Assembly (NCBI RefSeq): GCF_000002075.1
Contig: NW_004797491.1
Span: forward strand, 501,993 to 565,992
Origin: Aplysia californica
Taxonomy: Eukaryota; Mollusca; Gastropoda; Aplysiida; Aplysiidae
DNA: 64,000 nucleotides
Reading direction: 5' to 3'
Position numbers and translations under genes: made by a program. The notes under the pieces are model-generated. The model saw only the letters and a list, made by a program, of their open reading frames with translations, was not told where the DNA came from and ran no database searches. This document shows, in pieces, positions 12,101-24,100 of this stretch; within the stretch, counting starts at the first letter, position 1, and each line of letters starts with the position of its first letter.

Positions 12101-15100
12101 GTGGAAACGTAAAGCCCCTACAATGGAGAATTACTGTGTACTTTCTAACTGTCAGCAACCGTTTTTTCCCCCCATATTTATCTGAATGCTGTGAGTGTGG
12201 TCTTTACCTTTTCACCCTTAATTCCGATTTTTTAAAAACTCACTCGCCGTTTTGCTACCCCGTCCCATCTTCATCTTCCCGTCGAATATGTAAGGAAAAC
12301 AATCAGACTGACATTGTCTTGTGCGTCAGGTGCAGCTAACTTTAAAAGTATTAAATCACTTTTTACTTTCTGTGCTTAGAGCCTTTGTAGTCATTCCATG
12401 CCACTTTGCTCTTGGAACAACATTAGTTGCACCAAAGCCAGCAGTATGAGGCCAAACATTTGTTTGACAAGGTGTTGCAAATTGCCTGCGCTTTTATGTT
12501 GTGGGTGACAGCCTAGGCCAATGAGATAATTTTGAAAAGAAATATAAATTACTGCTCGATGCCACTGGGCCTTTTGACTGTTGACAAACATCAAATGTTT
12601 CAAAAACTGATAATGTGTGATGGCTCTAAAAATTTTTTAAAAAAGTTTTATGGCATTTGCAAAAGAATTAGGTCATCTTATAAGTGCAGGGAAGATAAGA
12701 GGTGTTACAAGAGAGTAACATACTAAACAGAAGGAGGAGAGATGTGGAAGGAAGAAGGAGTAAACCACACCAGAGCATCTGCCAGCTTTCCACAGAATAT
12801 GTAGTAGAAGTTTGTGTAAAACAGTTATAAAAAAGAACAAGAAAAGTATATATATAGAATTAAGAATATCTGAACTTGAGACAGGTGTCAAAGAAGAATA
12901 AATCCCAATATTGGAGGGGGGGTTTGTTCCAGATGGTCATCCCATGTGTGGTGGGATCAAGGGGCGCCTGTCTCTGGTATCCAGTTGACAAGAAGAGGAC
13001 AAAACTTTACATCTTCCAAGTGTTCTTAGCATTTGTTTGTTTTTTTTCATTTTATAATTACGTAGTCCAACACGTCCACCTAAAACAACCACTTTTGTCC
13101 TGAAAATGGGTGGTTTTCTTGGTGGACAAGTTTGACTGCATGCAATACAGTCTCAGGAAACCATATTTAGTACTGAATCAGGAAATCTGAGGGGTGAATC
13201 TTTCTTCTTATACTGGGTCCACCAAGCGTGAATAAAATGTACCAAACTGGATGATTGTTCTCAGTGTGGTATAGGAATCTGTCGTTTATAGAATTTCTTC
13301 TGTAAAATAAGATATAAATCCTCTTAAAATTTTTCCAATCACAAAAAATGTTGAAGCAAAAATAAAGGTAAGAATAAGCAGTTTTAAAGTTTTCTAGGAC
13401 ATGCGCCTGAGTGTCTTTGTAAATTCTGTTTCCAGGAGCAGAGCTGAACGCGCAGTTGGAAAATTGGCTCTCAAAGGCCTCGGACAACATGAAGCCAGCA
13501 AGGGCAATCATTGCACCGTAAGATATTCAATTTGCGTTGCTGTTGTAAAGTTTGAAAGCATAGAATCTTTGAAATTGTAAACCCTTTAGGAATATAATAT
13601 AATGTATGATGTATTTTTCTAATAAATTAAGCCCTCTGACTATTTCTGATACCAGCATTTTTTAAAGTCACCTCTAAAAGTGGAAAAGGAAGGTGTGTAG
13701 TTTAAAGGTTGCTTATTTTTATCCAATTCCTGTATGTTTAAAAAAAAAAAAAATTCTTTTTCTACATCGTGTAGATTTACCCACTTACACACTCCTTTTT
13801 TTTTCAATTACATAGTCATGCTGGATATTTCTTCTGTGGGGCTTGTGGGGCCTTTGCGTACCGTCAAGTGGACCCAAACACTGTGTAAGTATGTTGTTTA
13901 GTATGACTGTTCCTATTAGATTGCAAAAGGTTTGAATTTGATTATTAAATAGTAATATCTACCTAATGGGAATACTGTTATTGATTAAGTGTACTTTCTT
14001 AATAAAGTGTAGTAAGTTCTGTACTAAAGTTGGAAGTATGTAATGTTACAACTTGGGACTGTGAAAGCCACCCAAAGCTGTGGTGGATACTCAACGTAAT
14101 AGTTATCTGCCCTCCTTGACTCCTTGTGACATGTTGTTATAGTAACTCGTTCCAAGGGAACATTATTTGTGAACCTTCGCCAAAATCTTTGAAAACATGA
14201 CGACTTATTCACATACCTGACATAGTCTTTTAGCTTGGTAAGAGTTTTACGACGCTCACAACTACATGTGGCGTGATCATAATATGTGCACGGTGACATA
14301 GTCTGTTCCTATTCAAATAAAGGGGGCTTTCGTGGTCTAGAGGTTAAGATGTTCGCCTCTCATTCGATAGGTCCCGGGTTTGAATCCGGATAGCAAAGGA
14401 AAATTTTTTTCTCTATAAATTTTCTCCTTTCCAGTCCTTTCCTGCTCTCTAACAATGTTCTGTCATCTAATTTCATCTCCACTTTCTGCCCCCACTTCCT
14501 TTGCCCCCTCCTCTGGGCTCCTGACTCTTTCTGCAGTCTTTTTACTGCTACTCCTTGGCTCATTCTCACAACTATCTTTCAGCCACACCCCTGATCTTAT
14601 GGTAGGGAAGATCTACACCTAGCCTTCTCAGATAATGGCAAAAAATCTCGGAGGTTGCATTTGCGAGTTGCGCACGTTAGAGATCCCTTGGAGGTCCAAA
14701 ATCGATAGCAGTAGGCTTTGGCCACCACCTAGGCAAAATTCAAGATTTCTTGCCAACTGAAAACGTTTGTATCCCGCGTGCTCATATGGCCTTATGCAGT
14801 TACGAGCACCGTAAAGCATTAACCCCCCCCCACAAAAATTGAGTCTTCGAGATTTTCATTTGTTGTCAATAAGCAAAGCAACTTCGATTCACTGCTTGTA
14901 GCCCAACACTTCTTGGGAAAAAATATAAATCTGTAAACCTAGTTCCTTTCTTTCTCGTTAACCATGTGTTTTGCAATTTATATCTTTATGTTTGAGGGTT
15001 TTCTGTTTCAATTTAGATATTTTATGTTTTATGCTTTTAACCCTTTCACCCTCAGAGCTATCCCTGCCCAACAAGGCTGAAATTCTGGCAAAAGGGACCT

Positions 15101-18100
15101 AACTCCGCTTAGACTGCATGACTATATTATTTTCAGACCTGCCACTCATCCCGATTTAGTCAGGATATCTTGATTTTTTGCCCCAAATCTCAAGCATCCC
15201 GATTTTCCCGATTTCGATTGCGTGTATCCTGATTTTTTGTCCCAGTCTGCTGTTGTGCCGGATCTGTCTAAAAACTTACTCTGCCTTCTCCTTTATGCGG
15301 GAAGCACCCGCTGAACTTTTTGTCAGTGGGAACTCGGAGCACTATTTCCCGAAATATCGATGCCGCATTTAGTAGTTGACTCGCCCCAAGTTGTGTGTGA
15401 TCTTTACCCGCACTCAGAATTCTCCGATGATAGCCTGGTAACTGTTACAATTTGGGACATTTAATAATCGATAATATTCGTAGTTCCGCTGTTACTTTCA
15501 AAACAAGCCTTGTCTGAGGTCTGGTAACTGCGCGTTCACATCAAACACTCGGATGAGCGACAGTCTTTCTAACCCTTACACAACTACATGTAACTACGCT
15601 GACAAGACTAACATACGGCTGTTGTCGTTGCTTTTGTCTGAACACATGAGGGATAAGAGATTTGTTGGTACATTTGGTCGGTCGTTATCCTAGAAGTAGA
15701 ACGACTGTCGCTCATCCGAGTGTTTTGTGTGAACGCGCAGTTAGTCAGACCCGTCAGTAAAATTGTTTCAATCGCGCATTCGCGTCACGTGACATATCGC
15801 CGTGTGAGTTCTACGTGTTGGGCACCGTCCGTTGACGGGGTCAACTGAAGTTCATGTATTTCGGGACTTATTGGTAGGGGGGGGGGTATAGACACTTGGA
15901 CTAGGAGTGCTTGAAGGGATGCTTCAGGATTTACAAAAAAAATAATGGTAACTCGCACGTATGCACGCACACACACGCACGCACGCACGCAAACAAACGA
16001 AGACACACAGAGGGCATAAAGGCCAAGGAATTTATGGACACCCCTGGAAAATTTTTAAGTCAGCTTTGGCAGTCACCTGGGTGATTTGCTGTTGATCCCG
16101 ATTTTTTTCACCAAATCCCGATTTTTTCTCCGTGAGATCCTGATTTTGAGGTTTCATAGAGTGGTAGGTCTGTATTTTTAAAAATCATAAAAAATCAGAG
16201 GACGAGTCTAAAATGACAGTTTAGGTGTCAGAGCACAGATAAATGAATAAACTACAACTACAAGAAAATGTATGGTTCTGTATGAAAAATCATTGTGTGT
16301 TAGGTAAAAAAAAAAATTCTGAAGTGAAAAAAACAAACCCAAAAGACACAACCCGCTTTTTATGCCCGCAGAAGTTCATGATGTTTTACCCAGCACAGCC
16401 TTTTGCAAACACTAACCTGGCCCAAATTGCATCCTGTCACTGTCTCACTCCCTCTGCCAAGCTTTGTAAAGTTTCTGGTCTTTACACAGTAGTGGCACGA
16501 CCCCTTTTTACCATGTATCCTGATCACAACATGCTCTAAAAGATTTGTTTTGACAGAGCCCACAGTCCCAGTGTTGCTCCTCCCTTTTTTATGTCGTAGT
16601 GCAGCTAGTAGTACTAGATCTAGCTAAAGTGCTGTGGGTGCTAGGCCTATCTTCTTCATCAGAGTCTTCTAAATCATCACCTCCAGCAACGATCTCACCA
16701 TCAACATCACTATCATAGTTGTTCCCCTCCCCTTGAGCCTAGATCTAGACCTGTGACATCGTGTTCGCTCTCCTACTATAGTTCTCGCTCTCTCTCTCTC
16801 TCTCTCACGACTGAGTGTCCGAGTGACTACTTGTACTACTAGCACTAGATCTAGCCCCTTGGTCGACGATATCGGCATTTAAATCCCAATTATAAGTCTC
16901 CATCGTATACAGTGCCTGTAGCGACGCAAAATTTCATCCACGAAGTTAGATTTAGGTCTCTAAAAAGCACGAAATTTTAAAAATCGCCGCTCTTGCGTGC
17001 TTCGATCGATTTTTACCAAATAAACACGACAATAAAGGGCAATCGGCGCACATCGGCGACTACGGGTGTTAGCGATGACGGTGCACATCGGCGCCTCCGA
17101 GTGGCAAAAGGTTAATGATTTTAATTTTCAATTGTCTTCTGGTATTGCAGGAAGAGGGTGTTTATTCTTGGACCGTCCCACCATGTTCGCATGTCTAACT
17201 GTGCGTTGTCAGGAACAGAGACGTATAAGACACCGTTGTATGATTTGACCATTGATCAGAGAGGTAAGTGTTTAGAACTCATTTAAGATGATCATATATT
17301 TTGCTGCTGGTTTTTTAAAATCTATACAGTGGCAGTAAAACAGAACAGTCTGTGGGTCTTTAGTGGCGGTAACACAAAATCATTGTCCCTGTTTCTTGGT
17401 TAGAATACCTGTAGTTTAAAGCTCTTTGCCATCACATGTAGAAAGCGTGGGAACAATTTTAATTTGGGAATATTTATTGTTTCAAGTGCCGTAAAACTCT
17501 TCCTAAAGTTAAAAAGAGATTAGTTTTTCTTAATTCAACTTTAGCTCAACCTTAGTGTTCTTTAAAAAATATTTTTGTCATTACTGATCCACAGTCTATA
17601 AAGAGTTATATTCAACTGGAGCTTTTGACACAATGTCGCTGAACACTGATGAAGCAGAACACAGTATAGAGATGCACTTGCCCTATATTGCAAAAGTTAT
17701 GGAGAGGTATGCCAGATTTTTAGCCTGTTCCATTTTATCCTTTGTGGTCTGCGAAAAATTGTTTTGTTCAGACTATGCTCATGACTTTGGATATTCTCAG
17801 CTTAGAATAATAGTAAATGCCTTCTTTTCTTCAAAAATGATTACAGTAGTCTCCGCCTATATGCACGGTGCTCGGGAGGGCTCCTTAGCGTGTGTTTATA
17901 CGGAGTGTGCGTTTACATGAACCTTAGCAAGGGGAGGAAGGGATGCAGTCATCTCAATTCGATATTACTCTAGTGATCTCCCTTGGAGGAGGGGGTCATT
18001 TTGGTAGATAATGTGACGACACCAGACTGTTTTGTGAAGGATTCCCCGACCGGGGTTAAGAATACAACGGCGTTGAATGGGGTGGGGGGGGGGGGGGGAT

Positions 18101-21100
18101 GAAAGACTTACTCAATGTAATGATTTGCACTATAAACGTCGGGAACAGATAGCCTAAGAGGAAACTGTTGGAGATATAGGTCTAGTCATAGAGACGACAG
18201 ACCAGCCACGTGGTTTTCCAAGCGACCACCCCCCGACCGTAAGAAACACCTATTGCAAATCTGTTTTCATCTCAGTGAAACAATCTTTATATGAAAATGA
18301 TAAATACTGAAAAATAAAAATGTGTCTACTTTCAATAGTTATCTGACAGTGAATGTTTTGAAACACCACTAAAATGCCAGCAGCTAGGGTAGAAATTGGG
18401 ATTTAAACCTTTGACAGTCAGAGAGTTAAACAGGCTGAAAGGACTCGAACTCGGAGGGTAGTTGGATCAATTAAACAAGATGAAATCACACTCTCTTTAT
18501 TTTATAGGTTTTTTTTGTGGCTAATTGTGTCCATAAGAAATGTTTAATCTCCGTCCAATGCCATAGTTTTGCATTTACTAAACCTTACAAGAATTGTATT
18601 GTTATTGTGTACTCACTGAATTTGTCTTTTTTTTTATTCTACTGCTGTAGCCGAAGGGAACACTTTACTATTGTGCCTATCCTTGTGGGATCCTTGACCC
18701 CTGAGAAAGAAGCCAAATATGGACAACTGCTCAGCCCCTACTTGGGTGATCCAGAGAATCTTTTTGTGATTTCCTCTGATTTTTGCCACTGGGGTTTGTA
18801 CTGCTCATTTGTTTGTTAAGTTCAAGTTACACATCACAATGTGGCCAGCCATAGTACAAATATGAACAGTCTAGCACGCACATACCCAACTCGGCTGATT
18901 GAACATTTCTCTTTGTTACATGTAAACTTTGCTATACATGTACGTGTTTAAAATACAAAGAATACACATGTATGTCATGAGAAATTCGAGATCTGAAAAA
19001 TCTGTTCGCTAAGTGCTTGTTTCACTATGTATGTTTGCTAAAATATTGCTAGACTGTACCATATGGTCCTTCAACATCAGAGCACATTTAGAGCTGTCAC
19101 ATGGGTGAATTACACATCTCTTTTTTACTAACAAATCATATGCCCATATCACAATCAGAGTTGGCATGTTCAGTAGTGTTGGTGGTGAAAGCAAGGATAC
19201 ACAATTGAGATTTTTCTTTAGCAAAACTAACAAGAACAAAAAGCAAGATCAGAAAAAAAACCCCATAAAATGTTTCAAAATATGGGGCCTTTCTTCCTTT
19301 TTTTAAAGGAAGAGTTAATTTGTCTGTCAAAATATGCAAATAATGGATTTGAGAAAGAACTTAAATTTGTTTTTACACAGCAGTTTTCTGTGTAGGTGTA
19401 CATTTCTGAAAGTTATATTGATTTGTGAATTCTTTGGCTGCTGGTGAAGAAAGTAGAAAGCTCTCCTGAATTTTAAGTGGCAGTTGGTTGGAGGATTTAT
19501 TTGAATTAAAGCCCTGGGTATTGAAATGGAGAGGTTATTCCATACGATTAGCGTTGATTATCCATGTATTACACAATCCTACAAAATGTCCCCATTTTTT
19601 TTAGCCCTTTGCTGTTTTCGTGACTGGTGAATGAGAACTTCTGAAGTTGTTGGTTGTGCTTATTGTAAAATGACCTCCTAATTAGTTTTTTTAAACCTTT
19701 TTTTCATGTATGTTTCCTCACTTGCATATATCCTTTAGCATGGAGACAGTACAGATTCAAAATTGAGTCCTTTATTCTTCTTTTAACATAAATTTTGCAT
19801 TGATTAGGATTTTGTGGGAGAATGGTTTTCATTTGTATCTTATTCAGTACTTTAAGAATTTTAATGGAGACACTTCTCAGGCTCCTATGAGCTACAAACC
19901 TTTACCATGGAATAGTGACCTGCATTCTTTTTATTCGTGGTTCAGTGTCCGTTTTCTGACTTTCATGCTAAGGATTCAATTCGTAGGGATTAATGGTGAA
20001 AGAGGAAGTTAACTCTTTCCAGACATGGTTTTTTTTTTAGTCCAGACATAATTAACTTGTGGCTCGCTTTGGCTATGCAGGTGGTGTACAAAATAACCTC
20101 ATAGAAGCATGACCATCACCCAAAACGTAACGTATGATATATCAAATTGAAGGAAATTGAATGAGGAATACATCCCAATGTGAAAAAAGGATTAATATTG
20201 AACTTAAGTATGCATTAGAAGGGTTAGAAATGGTGATGAGAAAAATAATTTTTGACGGTAAAGATTACATTCCCCAAACATGTGAAAGCGAATCAGCATA
20301 GCTATCTTATCATATACAGGCCAAGAGCATAATTCATAAATTTCTGAAATGCGCAGATTTTTATTTGAAAGCAATATTCCAATTTTTGTTTGAGTTATCA
20401 TATAATTATACTGTGTCCGGTTACATCGTTTTGTTGATGCAAGACCGTAAGAACTAATTCTCTCATTTTTCCCCAAACCCATGCTTTGACAAAGTGAAAC
20501 TAGATGCTTTCGTTTCCTAAATCCTTTCCGAGTTTTTCAATAACAATAAAAAGTAATTGTAAAAGTCGGATCGTGTTAAAGCGAAACAATACTGAGGCAC
20601 CCTATCACAGCAGATACATCGGCGATACGTCCGTAAGGGGTGTGGACTCGCGCCAATATATCGGCGATACGTCTGGAAAGAGTTAAGAGTTAAGACCTTA
20701 ACAGACAAGGTTAAAAATACACATTTACTGCTAGGTTATTTATTCTTCCAGACTCTTTAGACTTCCAGATTAACATGTTTATTTCAGACCTTAAATATCC
20801 TCCTTTTCGCTCATTTTCCAAAATGCTGGATACTCACACTTTCAACTTTCTGGCAGAGGGTCTCCACTGATTTTTCAAAGTAATTATTATTACTACTCTT
20901 CTTGTGTTGGGAGTCACAGTGTTTCATGTCTGTGTGCCTTCCTGCTGGTTACTGATATAATCTGGTCTCTTCCTAAAGGTAAACGGTTCAGCTATACTTA
21001 TTACGAAAAGTCTCGAGGAAGGATTTGGCAATCTATTGAGGCACTGGACAAGATGGTGAGTATACTTGTAGCATGATCCTCGTGTAGCTTTGTATATGGG

Positions 21101-24100
21101 CGCCTTTTATCCACTAATTATTGATAGTAACCACCTGGTGTGTGGGGGTGATTATAAGAATTATTGATGGGTCTTCAGAAATGTTAGAAATTAACCTCTT
21201 CACTGCTGTGTTGAACTATAGGTCTATGTTCATTTGTGTTCTCTCAAACTGGTTCACTGACAATTTTCCTACCGGTTGACTCTTTATCTCTGGCAAGCAG
21301 CTCCCAGCGGCTCATGGTCGGAACTACTGTGCCAGTGAGCCGCAGGCAGTGGCTCGGACTCATTCCTTTATGATGACTTTGACATCGAATGACTTTCCGA
21401 AAACAGGTCTTCTTTTTTTTTTTTTTTCTTTTTTTTTTTTGCAGGATTTTATTCTTTAGATGAAGAACTATCAAAATAGGTTCACTTGTTTTGATTTCAT
21501 AACAAATTTAGTGACGTTTTCGTCATTTTTATATTTAGTTCCAAAAAAGGCCACGGCATAGTGGGTTTACCCCCCTCGAAGAGATAAAGAGTTTATATAT
21601 AAAGAGGATAATTTTTTGAAGAGGCACTTGCAACTTGTTTCTATTTTCTTAATAAGGGGAAATATACTAGGGATTTGTTTGAATCTCTCTTGATTAAAAT
21701 TTGTGAGGTATGCGGACAAAATGAGTTACTTCTCGGATTTTACGCAATGGAATTAGATACAGGTCAATTTTATAGGTTGAGTTTGTACAATTTTTTAATA
21801 TAAAACGATAAAAGAAACGTTACAACTTGAAGAGAATGGCATTGGTTTTTAATCTATAAATATGACCTTTGTGTCAATTTTGGGCCAATATCTCCATTCA
21901 TGGGTTGCGAGAAGTAACTCATTGTGTCAGCACACCTCACATTTTGTCTTGCCTTTACAAATATAATTAGAAACTCCTCAGCACTGGAACGGTTAAGTCA
22001 AACTATAAGAAGGTAGACCTATAAATTATAAACATATATACATTTTCTAAAATTAGAGTGATCCATCATTTGAAATATTTGATTGTGTTTTGTTTTGGTT
22101 TTGATTTTGGTTGTTTGGGGGTTCTTTTGGTTCATCATTTTCACTTCTGTGTCCTTTCTAGAATGGTCTATCGTGTTCCTCATTTTGTCTTTCTGATGCT
22201 TGCTACTTTTCTCTTTTCTAGTGGAAAGGACTTTGCCAGATTTTAAGTCTCAAGCTTAACCAAGATTTGAGCGTATTTTAATCCGACTTAAGCTTGAAAT
22301 GAAGGGGGGGGGAGGGGGGCACCTCCGCGCTTTTAACAGTAACCTTGCATCAAACTGTTCTAATGGGCCTGTCTTTCAATTTAGCTGTTATGACCTCTGA
22401 GTAGACCGCTCATTAGTTGCTTAAACAGGGGTGCAGGTAGTTACCTTAGGGTTTGTTTCAGGAAGAATATATCGGCCTACCAGCAGGCATCAGTAAGGGC
22501 TGCTTGCAGAGAAGGTTATTTTGTTTGGTCAAAGGTTAGTCATTAATACTTTCAGTATACACAGGATATTTTGGGTGATTTTAATTACTTTAATTTACTT
22601 TAAAAGTAGGCAGTTCCTTTTTTCCGGCAAGGCCAAGGTTTTGTAGACTTGCTTGTGGATGTGAACGGAAGCTTTAATTCTAAGATTTTATCTTACTTGT
22701 GGCATTGAAGTTGAAGATGAAAGGGATGACATGGTGATTCATTGCTGTTTTTCTCTGAATTTTTGTTTCCAGGGCATGGATATTATTGAAAAGATGGACC
22801 CCCCTGCCTTCACGAATTATCTTCAGACATTCCATAACACGATATGTGGTCGTCACCCCATCGGGGTCCTCCTCAATGTAAGAAATATGTTGTGTTTTTT
22901 TAATTCAATCCCTCCTCAGGCTCTGGTCTGAAAATAGCCCTCACCCCCTAACTGAAAAAACCTAGTTGTTGAGTCAGAAGGCAAGGATAGGCTTAGAAAC
23001 ACTGGCTACTATACGAATCAAAACTTTTTACTTTTGTCTATGTTTAGGTTTATTTGATATTTTTATCATGTGGTTGATTTTGAATTCAAAGTTTTAAAAA
23101 TGTCTACATGTGTTCAGGGTTGTGCCCCATGTATTAGGGAGAGGGGTGATTTTCTGAATAGGGCCTTAAGGGGGATTGAGTTAAATACAGATCCACTCCT
23201 CCTTTGACACTGTGACATCATTTCACTATGAAGCCATTGCAAAAAATGATGCACAGCATGCATGCAATGATCACGGTTGTATAGACAAAAATGTCGGGGG
23301 AGAAAAAGGACTAAGCTTTGCAGGGCAAGCTTTTTCATTGGATCTGAGGTTGATTGTTCATGGTGTCAGTGAATTAAGAGTTTTTAGTTTAATGGGAATT
23401 TGTAATTTGTACAGATGATTATTTTGGACAGGTGGCTGTTGGAGTAGGTTTGACTTTATTTCCCAATGTGTGACTCAGAACTGCCCGTCATGACAAATTT
23501 GACGGATGAGTTTCATTTTTTGGGGTCAATTTATGGAAATACGATTATAACACCCCTGATTTCAATTTGTACAAAATCATTTGCTGTTTCGCCACCAAAA
23601 GCATCACCACCCTCTCTGTGTACAAGGAAGTAAAGCAGTCAAACCCTGGCAGTCTACATCTCTATGTCATGTGCAACTGTCTAAATCTGACACCCTCTGT
23701 GTATACAGCCCTTGCAGTCACTCAGTGCCATTTTGCCCTTAGAAAAATAGTTGCGCCAAAGCCAGGAGTAAGGCAAACATTAATTTGACAAGGCGCTTAA
23801 AAATTCCTGTATTTTGTATTGTGGATAACTGGATGATGGCCTAGGCCAATGAGTAAATAACAAAACTGGATCATTGTTTGAAACAATCAACTTCTGCAGG
23901 TGGCATGTTGTGTTGTGATGAACAACCAGGATCAAAAGCTCATAATAGGTCCTGTAGGTTTCTTTTATTTTTTTCAAGAGCCAAGCAGACAAGCAATAGC
24001 CCCCGGCCCCCTCCCTTTTTTCCCTGACAATGAAGAGCACGCTGAGACCTCTTTCACCAGGGTTTTGTTAACGTTATATTCATCCTTGAACTTACTACCC

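Larger units (their letters stand above)
15037..17115 (-). mobile_element. Internally deleted piggyBac element in MEMO1 intron 3
   Basis: Bounded by TTAA at 15037-15040 and 17112-17115. The ends read inward TTAACCCTTTCACCCTCAGA and TTAACCTTTTGCCACTCGGA (16 of 20 alike). Inside, on the minus strand, a transposase start ([16 protein letters not shown] at 16903) and an acidic stretch ([12 protein letters not shown]) are followed by a piggyBac-type C-terminal Cys/His region (CHYC and CWVKHHEL, 16563-16360). The catalytic core is absent, so this is a deletion derivative that needed another element's enzyme. Two further elements are nested in it. Confidence 0.75.
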
